Source: SYFT01 sp964471115 (GTDB taxonomy: Bacteria > Acidobacteriota > Vicinamibacteria > Vicinamibacterales > SCN-69-37). Taken from it: 64,000 nt of DNA. A program made the translations under genes and the position numbers. Under the pieces are notes generated by a model that saw only the letters and a list, made by a program, of their open reading frames with translations, did no database searches and had not been told where the DNA came from. Below, piece by piece: positions 33,061 through 41,700 of this stretch. The number at the start of each line of letters is the position of its first letter. Position 1 is the stretch's first letter. The stretch lies in assembly GCA_964471115.1 (NCBI GenBank), contig CAYYFE010000018.1:8432-72431 (forward strand), given 5' to 3'.

Positions 33061-36054
33061 GGCGGCCCGTTCTGTCGGGCCGCCATGTTCCACGCGTAGC
33101 GGGTCGTCGCGCAGGGTCACCGTGCCTTCGAGCGTCTGCCCGTTGGCCCGCAGCGTGACGCGGTACGTGCCGGCGGCAGCGGTCGTGTTGCCGATCGGCG
33201 TGCCAAACAAGGGACGTCCGGCGGCCCGACCGTTGAAGTCGGTCACCAGCTCCAGACGAATCTGATTCAGCGCCGCATCGGTCGTGGCCGCGGCCAGCGC
33301 CGTGCGCAGACGTCCGAGCTGCTGGCGCCGGGCGTCTTCCACCACGCGTCCTTCGAGGAACGAGATCGCGACGCCCAGCCGGGCCGCCATCGCCCGGCGT
33401 TCGGCGGCGGTGGACGGGAACTGGAGGTTCCAGTGCGCGCGGTTGATGCCCGCCTTCGCGCCGCCTTCGGCCAGACGCACGCTGGCGACCCGGTCACCGG
33501 CAAACTCCGACACCTCGAGCGTCACCGGGCCCTGCGGCGCGTCGCGCAGCCAGAAGTTGAGGGAGGCGCCGGCTGGAGGATTGGCGCCGCGGAAGAGAAA
33601 GTCCTCCTGCTTGCGCCCCAGGTCGATCGTCACCCACTTGGTGGCCACCTCGCTGCGGAAGAGGTGCGCGGCGGCGCTGGCCACCGCTGGATTCATCTGG
33701 CGCAGAGGAGTGAGGTCGTCGAGAATCCAGATGGACCGGCCGTGGGTGCCCGCAATCAGGTCGCCATCGCGTGGATGAATCACGAGGTCGTACACCGCAA
33801 CGTTGGGCATGCCCGTCGACAGCTTGAACCAGGTCATTCCGCCTTCGATTGACGCGTACACGCCGAACTCCGTGCCCAGAAACAGCAGGTTTGGGTTGAC
33901 CGGGTCTTCGTTGATCACGTACGAGCCGATGCCGGGCGGCAGATTGCCCGTGATGTTGGTGAACGTCGCGCCGAAGTCCCGGGTGACGAAGACATGCGGG
34001 TTCATGTCGTCGCGGCGGTGATTGTCGAGCACCACGTAGGCCGTGCCCACCTGGTGATGGGACGGCTCCACGCGGCTGACCCACACTTCGCCGGTGATGC
34101 CCGGCAGGTTCGCGCGTACATTCGTCCAACTCGCGCCGCCGTTTCGTGTCACCTGCACATTGCCATCGTCTGTTCCCACCCAGACCAGAGCTGGGTCGAG
34201 GGGGGACTCGCGCACGTCGAATATCGTGAAGTGGTTCTCGCCGCCCGTCACCTCGCGCGTCAGGCCGCCGGACTTCGACGGGTTGCGCAGGGCGGGGTCG
34301 TTCGTCGTCAGGTCAGGGCTGATGATGCGCCACGTGTCACCGCGGTCCACCGACTTGAACACGTGATTGCCGCCGAAATACAGCGTGCGCGGATTGCTGG
34401 GCGACATGGTCAGCGGGCTGTTCCAGTTGAAGCGGAAGTGCGGCGGCATCAGCGGCCGGTTCGGCCGGCCGTAGCGGAACCAGTGCTCCCCGGGCGCAAT
34501 CGTGTATTGGATGGGAGTCTCGGTGTAACCCACGTCGGAGTAGTCCGAGAAGTTCAGCACCGTCTCTGGGGTGGGCGTGATGAAGGTGGGTTCGCGAGTT
34601 TCGATGTTCAGGCGCATCGCAAACCCGACGTGATTCACCATGTAGACCACGCGGTAGTCGGTGGGGTCGACCAGCGAGGCAAAGCCGTCGCCTTCGCCCA
34701 GCCAGGTGTTGTGCAGGTTCAGGATGCCGCGGGCCTCGCGCGAGTGGCTGGGCCCGGCCCAGATGGCGTTGTCCTGCAAACCGCCCACCACCCAGTACGG
34801 GTCGCGCATGTCCACGCCGACCTTGTAGTACTGCCCGATGGCCATGTTGTCGAACGACAGGATCGTCTGGCCATCGTCGACCGTCAGGTACGCGCCCTGG
34901 TCGGTGGCCGTATAAAAAATCTTCGGGTCGTAGGGGGCCATCCAGAAGTCGTGGTCGTCGCCGCCGCCGCCCCACCACTTGTCGCGCCAGGTCACGCCGC
35001 CATCGAGCGACACCTTGAACTCGCGTCCCACCGAGAAGATGCGCTTCGGGTCCTTCGGGTCGATGTGCACCTGCCCGTGGTAGAACGGCCGCAGGTGCGT
35101 CTTCAGCAGCCACTTCCACGACGCGCCCGCGTCCTCCGAGATGTAAATGCCTGTGCCCGGTGTCTGCGCCGTGGTCGGCCGCGCCGGGTCGTACGGAATG
35201 TTTTCGTCCGCTTCGTACGCGGCGACGACGATGTCGGGGTTGGCGAGATGAATCGAGATATCGATCATTCCCGAGTCACCGGCTGCCAGGCCCTTGCTCA
35301 GTCGCTGCCACGTGCGTCCGCCGTTGACGCTCTTGTAGATGCCGCCGTTGGGGCCGCCCGAGTGCATCGTGGCCGGCTGTCGCAGGCGGTGATACATGCC
35401 CGCGTACAGGATGTCGGGGTTGCGCGGGTCCATGATGACTTCGGTGGCGCCCGTGCGTCCGTCGTTGGGCAGGCCGCCGGCCAGCTTCGTCCACGTCGTG
35501 CCGCCGTCGGTCGTCTTGAACAGTCCGCGGTCGCCTGAGTAGCCCCACAAGTGGCCGGGGGAGGCGGCGTAGGCGATGTCGGGATTGGTCGGGTGCAGTG
35601 CGATCTCGGCGATGTGGTGCGTGTCGGCCAGGCCCACGTGCCGCCAGGTCTTGCCCCCGTCGGTCGTCTTGAACAGGCCGTTGCCCCAGCCGCTGGAGTT
35701 GCGGTTGGCCGCTTCACCGGTGCCCACCCAGATGATGTTCGGGTTCGGCTCGAAGATCGCCACCGAGCCAATCGAGCCCGCGCCCTCGGAGCGATCGAAG
35801 ATCGGGTCCCACGTGATGCCGGCGTTTTTCGATAGGAACACGCCGCCTGAGGCCGAGGCCACCACCACGTAGCGGTGGTCGGTGGTCAGCGCCTCGATGG
35901 CGGCGATGCGGCCCGTCATGTTGGCCGGGCCGATGTTGCGCCACCGCATGTCGCGCGCCAGCGGATGCGTCGCCGCCGGCGCCTGCGCCAGCACGCCCGC
36001 CACCGCGGAAAGCCCCACCAACACGACCGCTCCGAATGCTCTGGACACTCTCAC
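33019..36054 (-). CDS. Secreted BNR/sortilin-like beta-propeller protein, paralogue
   Basis: About 1011 residues from GTG 36054 (AAGGAG nearby; signal peptide RVSRAFGAVVLVGLSAVAG). Repeats match those of the neighbour: GGVFLSKNAGITWDP, GLFKTTDGGKTWRHVG, GIYKSVNGGRTWQRL, VFKSVDRGDTWRIIS, with the shared WVGTGEAANRNSS and AGTHGRSIWILDDLTPL segments. Function is unknown, presumably extracytoplasmic. The last 23 or so residues (HGGPTERAALRIVPRAF) are read through a REP hairpin at 33061-33084 and into the antisense of the neighbour, so the native C-terminus probably ended near TVTLRDDPLR. It follows the proline-racemase gene across a short tandem-repeat spacer. Confidence 0.85.
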   Translation of the reverse strand: MRVSRAFGAVVLVGLSAVAGVLAQAPAATHPLARDMRWRNIGPANMTGRIAAIEALTTDHRYVVVASASGGVFLSKNAGITWDPIFDRSEGAGSIGSVAIFEPNPNIIWVGTGEAANRNSSGWGNGLFKTTDGGKTWRHVGLADTHHIAEIALHPTNPDIAYAASPGHLWGYSGDRGLFKTTDGGTTWTKLAGGLPNDGRTGATEVIMDPRNPDILYAGMYHRLRQPATMHSGGPNGGIYKSVNGGRTWQRLSKGLAAGDSGMIDISIHLANPDIVVAAYEADENIPYDPARPTTAQTPGTGIYISEDAGASWKWLLKTHLRPFYHGQVHIDPKDPKRIFSVGREFKVSLDGGVTWRDKWWGGGGDDHDFWMAPYDPKIFYTATDQGAYLTVDDGQTILSFDNMAIGQYYKVGVDMRDPYWVVGGLQDNAIWAGPSHSREARGILNLHNTWLGEGDGFASLVDPTDYRVVYMVNHVGFAMRLNIETREPTFITPTPETVLNFSDYSDVGYTETPIQYTIAPGEHWFRYGRPNRPLMPPHFRFNWNSPLTMSPSNPRTLYFGGNHVFKSVDRGDTWRIISPDLTTNDPALRNPSKSGGLTREVTGGENHFTIFDVRESPLDPALVWVGTDDGNVQVTRNGGASWTNVRANLPGITGEVWVSRVEPSHHQVGTAYVVLDNHRRDDMNPHVFVTRDFGATFTNITGNLPPGIGSYVINEDPVNPNLLFLGTEFGVYASIEGGMTWFKLSTGMPNVAVYDLVIHPRDGDLIAGTHGRSIWILDDLTPLRQMNPAVASAAAHLFRSEVATKWVTIDLGRKQEDFLFRGANPPAGASLNFWLRDAPQGPVTLEVSEFAGDRVASVRLAEGGAKAGINRAHWNLQFPSTAAERRAMAARLGVAISFLEGRVVEDARRQQLGRLRTALAAATTDAALNQIRLELVTDFNGRAAGRPLFGTPIGNTTAAAGTYRVTLRANGQTLEGTVTLRDDPLRVEHGGPTERAALRIVPRAFESLGH
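33061..33084. repeat. REP hairpin in the overlapping BNR 3' ends
   Basis: GGCGGCCCG-TTCTGT-CGGGCCGCC is a perfect 9-6-9 inverted repeat preceded by CGTA, the consensus REP of this window. It begins right after the stop of the plus-strand BNR gene and lies inside the C-terminal codons of the minus-strand paralogue. Confidence 0.9.
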
Positions 36055-36068
36055 GTCACCACTCCTTC

Positions 36069-36136
36069 GAACCCTGGACCCTCGGACCCTGGACCCTGGA
36101 CCCTCGGACCCTGGACCTGTGCCCTGCGCCCTGCGC
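36069..36136. repeat. Tandem CCTGGACCCTCGGACC-type minisatellite
   Basis: Imperfect tandem copies of GGACCCT and CGGACCCT, then CCCTGCG repeats, fill the whole gap between the proline-racemase stop and the BNR paralogue. The ribosome site of the BNR gene (AAGGAG) lies just beyond it. Confidence 0.8.
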
Positions 36137-36137
36137 C

Positions 36138-37202
36138 CTACCAAATGTCTCCCACCGTGTACCCGTTCGGAAACGGATCCTCCGGGTCCACCACGTACGA
36201 TGCAAATCCGGTGATCCATGCCGTGCCCGTGATGGTGGGTACCACCGCCGTGCGCGCTTGGGCCCCCGTGCCCACTGTCGTTTCGGCGATGAGGCGGCCC
36301 GTAAAGACCGTGCCGAGTATGCCTTCGTGGCGGAAGTCTTCGTGCAGGCCCAGTTGGCCCTTCGCATGGAGGATGGCCATCTTGGCCGACGTGCCCGTGC
36401 CGCAAGGCGACCGGTCGATCACACCCGTCCATGTGGATGGTTTGTTCCAGTCGAGTGTGCCCGTGGAGACCGTCACCGCGTTGCGGCGCGAGTTGGCCGG
36501 GTCGTGAGGCGTGCCTGACAGCTGGCCGATCGTGATGCCGGCAAACCCCGGCTGTTCGGGGTGTACCACCGGCAGTTGCTCGGCGGCGGCGGCCTTGATC
36601 ATCTCGGTGGTGCGGGTGATGTCGGCGCCTTCGTCCGGTGTCAGGCGGAAGCCGAACTGCGCTGCGTCGGCGATTACGTAGAACATGCCGCCGTAGGCGA
36701 CGTCCACCGTCACCGTGCCCAGATGAGGCACTTCAATGGGCTGGTCCAGGTGCGTCGCAAACGCCGGCACGTTGGTGAACGTCACGCCGCGCACCTTGCC
36801 GTTGCGGCACTCCGCGTGCACGCGGATCAGGCCGGCCGGCGATTCCAGCACCACGTCGGTGGCCGGTTCGGTCATCGGCAACATGCCCGTTTCAAGCAGG
36901 GTCGTCACCACGCAGATCGTGTTGGTGCCCGACATGCCGGGGTATTCGACCTGTTCCATGATCACGTAGCCGGCCTGGGCCTCGGGGTGGGTGGGCGGCA
37001 GGATCAGGTTGCAGTTGGCGGCGGGGTAGCCGCGTGGTTCGCGCAGCATGCGCAGCCGCAGGTCGTCGCCGTGTGTCTGCAGCCACGTCATCTTCTCGAA
37101 CATCGTGGTGCCCGGCACGTCGAGCACGCCGCCGACGATGACGCGTCCAGGCTCGCCGGCCGCGTGCAGGTCGACCGCCTGGATCATCCGCTGCAGTCGC
37201 AT
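36138..37202 (-). CDS. Proline racemase family: hydroxyproline epimerase/dehydratase-like
   Basis: A 354-residue enzyme of the proline racemase superfamily: DLHAAGEPGRVIVGG, PRGYPAANCNLILPP, then MSGTNTICV at the first catalytic position and DRSPCGTGTSAK at the second. The first catalytic residue is Ser in place of the usual Cys (MCGH in racemases), while the second Cys is kept. Members with a Ser/Cys pair are known to act on hydroxyprolines, as 4-hydroxyproline 2-epimerase and/or 3-hydroxyproline dehydratase, so I favour that over proline racemase proper. A TACAAT box exactly 6 nt upstream of ATG 37202 suggests a leaderless transcript. The BNR gene is downstream on the same strand. Confidence 0.85.
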   Translation of the reverse strand: MRLQRMIQAVDLHAAGEPGRVIVGGVLDVPGTTMFEKMTWLQTHGDDLRLRMLREPRGYPAANCNLILPPTHPEAQAGYVIMEQVEYPGMSGTNTICVVTTLLETGMLPMTEPATDVVLESPAGLIRVHAECRNGKVRGVTFTNVPAFATHLDQPIEVPHLGTVTVDVAYGGMFYVIADAAQFGFRLTPDEGADITRTTEMIKAAAAEQLPVVHPEQPGFAGITIGQLSGTPHDPANSRRNAVTVSTGTLDWNKPSTWTGVIDRSPCGTGTSAKMAILHAKGQLGLHEDFRHEGILGTVFTGRLIAETTVGTGAQARTAVVPTITGTAWITGFASYVVDPEDPFPNGYTVGDIW

Positions 37203-37279
37203 GCGCGCATTGTAGTCAATCGTTCGTCGTGCGCCGGCCCACCCCAGCTCTCGATCAGCCGCATGTCGACGACGATCAC
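37182..37279 (-). pseudogene. Putative vapC 5' relic
   Basis: GTG (37279-37277) overlaps the antitoxin stop in GTGA, the usual vapBC junction. The frame begins VIVVD, matching the PIN-toxin N-terminus (MIVVDTS..), but diverges after five or six residues and stops after about 31 codons, running into the proline-racemase start. The remainder of the PIN domain is absent, so this looks like a decayed toxin gene. Confidence 0.45.
37209..37214 (-). promoter_or_regulatory. -10 box TACAAT, likely leaderless start
   Basis: Minus-strand TACAAT ends 6 nt before ATG 37202 of the proline-racemase-family gene; no ribosome site is present. Confidence 0.5.
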
Positions 37280-37491
37280 TTCAGTCCGACCCGGACCCTG
37301 TCGCGTTTACGGAGTTCGGTCGGGTCGAACTCGACCTTGACCTTGCCCAGCATGGCCTTCAGCTCCTCGGTCCGCCCGCGCCGAACGACTTCGCGGAGCG
37401 CGTACACCACCGTGTCGGTCTTGGACGTGAATCCCAGCGTCTTGCGGGCCTCGTCCACCAATTCCTCCGGGAGAATCAGAGATGTGCGCAT
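37276..37491 (-). CDS. Orphan VapB-type antitoxin
   Basis: This 71-residue protein, MRTSLILPEELVDEARKTLG then FTSKTDTVVYALREVVRRGR, is an RHH-type DNA-binding antitoxin like VapB partners of PIN toxins. The acidic/basic C-terminal tail would normally wrap the toxin. No intact vapC follows; only a short relic (VIVVD..) overlaps its stop. It is therefore an orphan antitoxin, possibly kept as an anti-addiction gene or just decaying. A second fragment of the same gene family lies at 38045-38077. Confidence 0.75.
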   Translation of the reverse strand: MRTSLILPEELVDEARKTLGFTSKTDTVVYALREVVRRGRTEELKAMLGKVKVEFDPTELRKRDRVRVGLK

Positions 37492-37507
37492 ACCTTGGCC
37501 CCCTGGA

Positions 37508-37906
37508 CTAGTGCGCCAGCGGCGTCGAGACCCCCATCTTGAACCCGTCCGGGTCACGGAACTGGAACATGCGCACACCCCAGGGCCGATCGGCAGGTTC
37601 GTCGATCAGCGTGCCTCCGGCCGCCTTGATGCGCGCCGCCGCGGCATCGACGTCGGCCGCACTCTGGACGTTGAACTGCAGGTAGAACCCCTGCCCCTTG
37701 ATGCGATCCCATCCCAGCTTGCCGTCGTCCTGATTCAGCACGATTCGGATGTGCCCGGCGCTGATGACGGCGCCGGCCATCGTGCCTGCATTTTCGAAGG
37801 TCATATCGACCGTAAAGCCGAGGACGTCGCGGTAAAACGCGATCGAGGCGTCAAGTTTCTTGCAGGTGATGGAACAACTGAGGGTGGTGGCGTTGAGTGT
37901 GGTCAT
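37508..37906 (-). CDS. VOC-family (glyoxalase/bleomycin-resistance-like) protein
   Basis: The protein is 132 residues from ATG 37906. It has two beta-alpha-beta-beta-beta modules: SCSITCKKLDASIAFYRDVLGF and, later, DVDAAAARIKAAGGTLIDEP followed by MFQFRDPDGFKMGV. The C-terminal RDPDGF is typical of vicinal-oxygen-chelate proteins. Such domains bind a metal or a small molecule; here a conventional N-terminal metal-ligand His is not obvious, so it may be a binding or resistance protein rather than an enzyme. It is flanked by toxin-antitoxin relics and is probably monocistronic. Confidence 0.8.
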   Translation of the reverse strand: MTTLNATTLSCSITCKKLDASIAFYRDVLGFTVDMTFENAGTMAGAVISAGHIRIVLNQDDGKLGWDRIKGQGFYLQFNVQSAADVDAAAARIKAAGGTLIDEPADRPWGVRMFQFRDPDGFKMGVSTPLAH

Positions 37907-37995
37907 GATGCGTCCGCAAGTGTATCGCCACTCGGTTCGCCGCGCACGGTGGGGGACCACGCGTCGACGCGCCGGCGCCTCAGCGGCGCAAGAAT

Positions 37996-38019
37996 CGTGC
38001 TCGGTCCGGACCGAGCACG
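37996..38019. promoter_or_regulatory. Perfect 24-bp palindrome
   Basis: CGTGCTCGGTCC is followed immediately by its exact reverse complement with no loop. It lies about 90 bp upstream of the VOC gene start and about 55 bp beyond the mazF stop, so it could be an operator for the VOC gene or a relic of the decayed antitoxin promoter. Confidence 0.55.
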
Positions 38020-38044
38020 CTTCTCGCACGACCCGCCGCTTGTG

Positions 38045-38077
38045 ACGTGAAGCCCAGCGACTTGTGGGCCTCGTTCA
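38045..38077 (-). pseudogene. vapB gene fragment
   Basis: The 33 nt differ at only four positions from 37425-37457 inside the vapB gene. The minus strand reads DLNEAHKSLGFTSQA, compared with ELVDEARKTLGFTSKT in the antitoxin. It begins within the mazF stop codon and has no flanking antitoxin sequence, so it is a short relic of a second antitoxin gene. Confidence 0.6.
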
Positions 38078-38416
38078 GATCCCGAGTAGCGCCTTGACCC
38101 GGGCCCGTACCTCAGCGAGCATCGCGGCCGGCGCGGCACCTGCAAACACGGCCTTGCGCGCCCGCCAGTCGAGGCTCTTCAGGTGGTCGCTCAGGACAAC
38201 ACCAGAGATGGACTTGCCCTCGGGGAGCGCCACCTCAAAGGCGTAGCCTTTCTGTTTCGACGTCACCGGACACATCACCGCCAGGCCCGTCGCGTGGTTG
38301 TAGGCCCTGGGTGAGAGGACCAGGGCCGGTCGTCGTCCCGCCTGTTCGGCGCCGCTTTGCGGATCGAAGGTCAACCACACCAGGTCGCCGGTGTCCGGCA
38401 CGTACCGGGTCACCAC
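38075..38416 (-). CDS. mazF: MazF endoribonuclease toxin
   Basis: The 113-residue protein tracks E. coli MazF closely: MVTRYVPDTGDLVWLTFDP, EQAGRRPALVLSPRAYN, CPVTSKQKGYAFEV, GVVLSDHLKSLDWRAR. The catalytic Arg (in GRRPALVLSP) and Thr (in CPVTSKQKG) positions are retained, so it should be an active sequence-specific mRNA interferase. I use GTG 38416, which gives the conserved MV.RYVPD start; the second GTG at 38413 would give a 4-nt GTGA overlap. It overlaps the end of mazE and is controlled with it. Confidence 0.92.
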   Translation of the reverse strand: MVTRYVPDTGDLVWLTFDPQSGAEQAGRRPALVLSPRAYNHATGLAVMCPVTSKQKGYAFEVALPEGKSISGVVLSDHLKSLDWRARKAVFAGAAPAAMLAEVRARVKALLGI

Positions 38417-38649
38417 GTCTCGCGCCCTCGCGCGCGACCGGTTGGAGTTTCAGCGTGACGGTTCTTCGGGGAGATCCCTCGGAGGAGGTCGTTGAGGGTG
38501 TACGACGGGGTATCGGGTCGAATGACCAACGCGCCGTTCTCCAGGCGCACGGTCACGGGTGTGCCTTCGGCCAGTCCTGCGTCTTTCGCCAGCGCGCTCG
38601 GGATCCGAAGGGCGAGACTGTTTCCCCACCGTGCAACTGAATGCGGCAT
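38410..38649 (-). CDS. mazE: MazE-type antitoxin (AbrB/SpoVT fold)
   Basis: A 79-residue protein with the swapped-hairpin motif SVARWGNSLALRIPSALAKDAGL and GTPVTVRLENGALVIRPD, the DNA-binding half of MazE. The tail (YTLNDLLRGISPKNRHAE) matches the toxin-binding segment, which in MazE carries an xLxDLLxxIxPxN pattern. Start is ATG 38649. It overlaps mazF by 7 nt, the usual antitoxin-first order. Two direct repeats upstream (38659-38676) are the probable operator. Confidence 0.9.
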   Translation of the reverse strand: MPHSVARWGNSLALRIPSALAKDAGLAEGTPVTVRLENGALVIRPDTPSYTLNDLLRGISPKNRHAETPTGRARGRETW

Positions 38650-38658
38650 GGGATCATT

Positions 38659-38676
38659 ATGTAGATTCAATGTAGA
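38659..38676 (-). promoter_or_regulatory. mazEF operator: two 7-bp direct repeats
   Basis: ATGTAGA occurs twice on the plus strand (TCTACAT on the gene strand) with an 11-bp period, one helical turn, ending 9 nt upstream of the mazE ATG. The placement and AT-richness fit an autoregulatory MazE/MazEF site overlapping the promoter. Confidence 0.55.
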
Positions 38677-38743
38677 CACTTCAACCATGAGGCGCCACCA
38701 GCGAACAAATCGCGTAGGAACTGGCCTGTCACACCCCTCCCGG

Positions 38744-38749
38744 TAAACT
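38744..38749 (+). promoter_or_regulatory. -10 box TAAACT, likely leaderless start
   Basis: TAAACT ends exactly 6 nt before GTG 38756 of the nuclease-helicase gene, which has no Shine-Dalgarno. Confidence 0.5.
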
Positions 38750-38755
38750 CGGCGC

Positions 38756-41700
38756 GTGTTCCTGATTGATCGATCGAATCCCGACCTCGTCGGCCTGTCG
38801 CCGACGGACCTGGCTGACTTCCTGGCGTGCCGCCACAAAACCACGCTCGAGCGCGAGGCCGTGCAAGGCGAGCGCGAGCGCCCTGATTCCTCCGACGACC
38901 CCTTCATCAAGCTGCTCCAGCAGCGAGGCCAGGAGCACGAGCGCCGTTATGTGGACAGTCTGCGCGCGCGGGGACTCACGGTGGAGGACCTCAGCGCCGC
39001 CCGCGACCGGAGCGACCGTGCCGACAAGGCTGCGCGCACACTCGAGGCCATGCGCCGCGGCGTCGACGTCATCGTCCAGGCGCCGCTCTTTGACGGCACC
39101 TGGTTCGGCTACGCCGACGTCCTGCTCAAGGTGCCGGGCGAGAGCGCGCTCGGCGACTGGCACTACGAGGCGCACGACACCAAACTCGCGCGCGAAACCC
39201 GCGCCGGCGCCATCCTGCAGCTCTGCGTCTACACGGACCTGCTCGGCACGCTGCAGGGCCGCGTCCCCGACCAGTTCCGTGTCGTCACTCCCGCGGCCAC
39301 CCACACTTACCGTTTCGCCGACGTCGCGGCGTACTACCGCCTGGTGAAGGCGAAGCTTCTGCACTGGACGCGGCCGACAGAGCCGGCCGCGCTACGAGTG
39401 GACGTCGTCTCGCGGCCGACAGAGCCGGCCGCGCTACGTGGTCTCGTAGGGCGGCCGGATCTTTCGGCCGCCGATCTTTCGGCGCCTGATCCCGTCGACC
39501 ACTGCTCCCTCTGTCGTTGGTGGGAGCACTGCAACGCGCAGCGCCGGGCCGCGGACCACATTCAGTTCGTCGCGGGGTTGGGGCGGCAGCACAAGAAGGA
39601 GCTGGCGTCGCACGGCATCACCACGAAGGGCGCGCTGGCGGCATGGCAGGTGCCGGCCGCGTTCAAGCCGTCGCACGGGGCGCGTGAGACGTACGTGCGA
39701 TTGCAGGACCAAGCCGCGCTGCAGGTGCTGCAGACGACCAACGAGCGCCCAGAGTACCGGCTGCTGGACGTCGAGCCGCATGTGGACACAGACGGTGCGC
39801 CGTTGCCGCCGCGGGGGCTCAGGCGTCTGCCCGAGCCGTCGCCCGGCGACCTCTTCCTCGACCTCGAGGGCGATCCCTTCGGCCGTGACGTCATTGGCGG
39901 CGAGTCGGGCGAAGGCTCGCGCGAGTATCTCTTCGGCCTCGGGCGGGTCGACGAATCGGGCGAGTTCCGCTATCGCGCGTGGTGGGCGTTTGACGATGGG
40001 GAGGAGCGGCGGGCGTTTGAGGAGGTGATGGACGAGATCGCGCGCGTCATCCAGAGCCATCCGGGCGCGCATGTCTATCACTACGCGCCGTATGAGCCGT
40101 CGGCGTTCAAGCGCCTGTCGGGCCGCTACGCCACGCGCGCCGAGGCGCTCGACGAACTCCTGCGCGGCGGCCGTTTCGTCGACCTCTATGCGGTCGTCCG
40201 CGAATCCATCCGCGCGGGCGTCGAGAGTTATTCCATCAAGGAGCTCGAGCCCTTCTACGAGTTTGCGCGCGACATCGACCTGCGCAAGGCCGGCCGCGAG
40301 CGCCAGGCCATCGAGATTGCGATCGAGTCGGGCGACCTGGGCGCCATCACTGCCGACATCCGGTCAGCCGTCGAGGGCTACAACCGTGACGATGTGCGGT
40401 CGACGTGGGCGCTGCGCGCCTGGCTCGAAGCCCGCCGCGACGAGGCGATCGCCCGTGGCGACGAAGTCCCGCGCCCGGTGCCCGAATCCGGCGCCCCGTC
40501 CGAGCAGGTCGGCGAGCGCGAACAGCGCGTCGAAGAACTCCGCGCGCGCCTGCTCCAACTTGCCGCCACTCGCCCCGACTCGCCGCCCCTTGCCGCCACC
40601 GGCCCCGACTCGCCGCCCCTTGCCGCCACTGGCCGCGACTGGCCGCCACTTGCCGCCACTCGCTCCGACTCGCCGCCACTTGCCGCCACTGGCCGCCACT
40701 CGCTTCAGCTTGCCGCCTACTTGCTCGACTGGCACCGCCGCGAAAACAAGTCCGAGTGGTGGGAGTTCTTCCGCCTGGTTGAGTTGGACGATGAGGCGTT
40801 GCTGGAGGAGCGGAAGGCCGTGTCGGGCCTGCGGTTCCTTGATGCGGCGCCGTTCATCAGCGAGAAGACCGGCAGAGCGACCGGGTCGATGGTGGAGCGG
40901 TACGCGTATCCGCTGCAGGACTGTGACGTCAAGACAGCAGACAACTTGAATCTCACCGATGGCAAGGTCTGGGGTGAAGTGGTGGACATCGACCGTCTGC
41001 ACCGCATCATCACCGTCAAGGTCGGCCGCACCCGCGCCGGCGTCCGGCCCAGCGCGGCCTTTGCGCACGAGGTCGTCAGTGCGCCAAAGATCGAGGACGC
41101 GCTCTACGAAATCGGGTCGGCGCTGGCTGAGGATACGGCCAGTCCGCTGGCCGTGGCGCTGCTGCGGGCCGACGCGCCGCCCACGCGCGACGTGGTGCAG
41201 TTGCGCGACGGTGTGCTGGCCGTTCAGGGCCCGCCCGGCACGGGCAAGACCTATTCGGGCGGCGTCATGATCTGCGACCTCGTGGCGGCGGGGAAGTCCG
41301 TGGGCGTCACCGCGCTCAGTCATGCGGCCATCGCCAACCTGCTCAAGGCCGTGCGCAAGGAGGCCGCCAAACGCGGCATGGACGTGCCGCTGCTGCACGT
41401 CAAGAACGAGGACGAGTTCGGCGACGACAACCCGAAGGTCGTCGGCGGCACCGCCTGGCACTGGTGCAAGGAGTACGTAGGGCGGTCCCCGCAGAAATCC
41501 GTAGGGCGGCCCGCTCTTGGGGCCGCCGACGACGATCGACTTGACGTCCTCTTCGTCGACGAAGCCGGCCAGATGTCGCTGGCCAACACGCTGGCGTGTA
41601 CCGTCGCCACCAAAGCGCTGGTGCTGCTGGGCGATCCGCAGCAGCTCGAGCAGCCCACCAAGGGCGTGCATCCCGACGGGGTGGGCGGGTCGGCGCTGCA

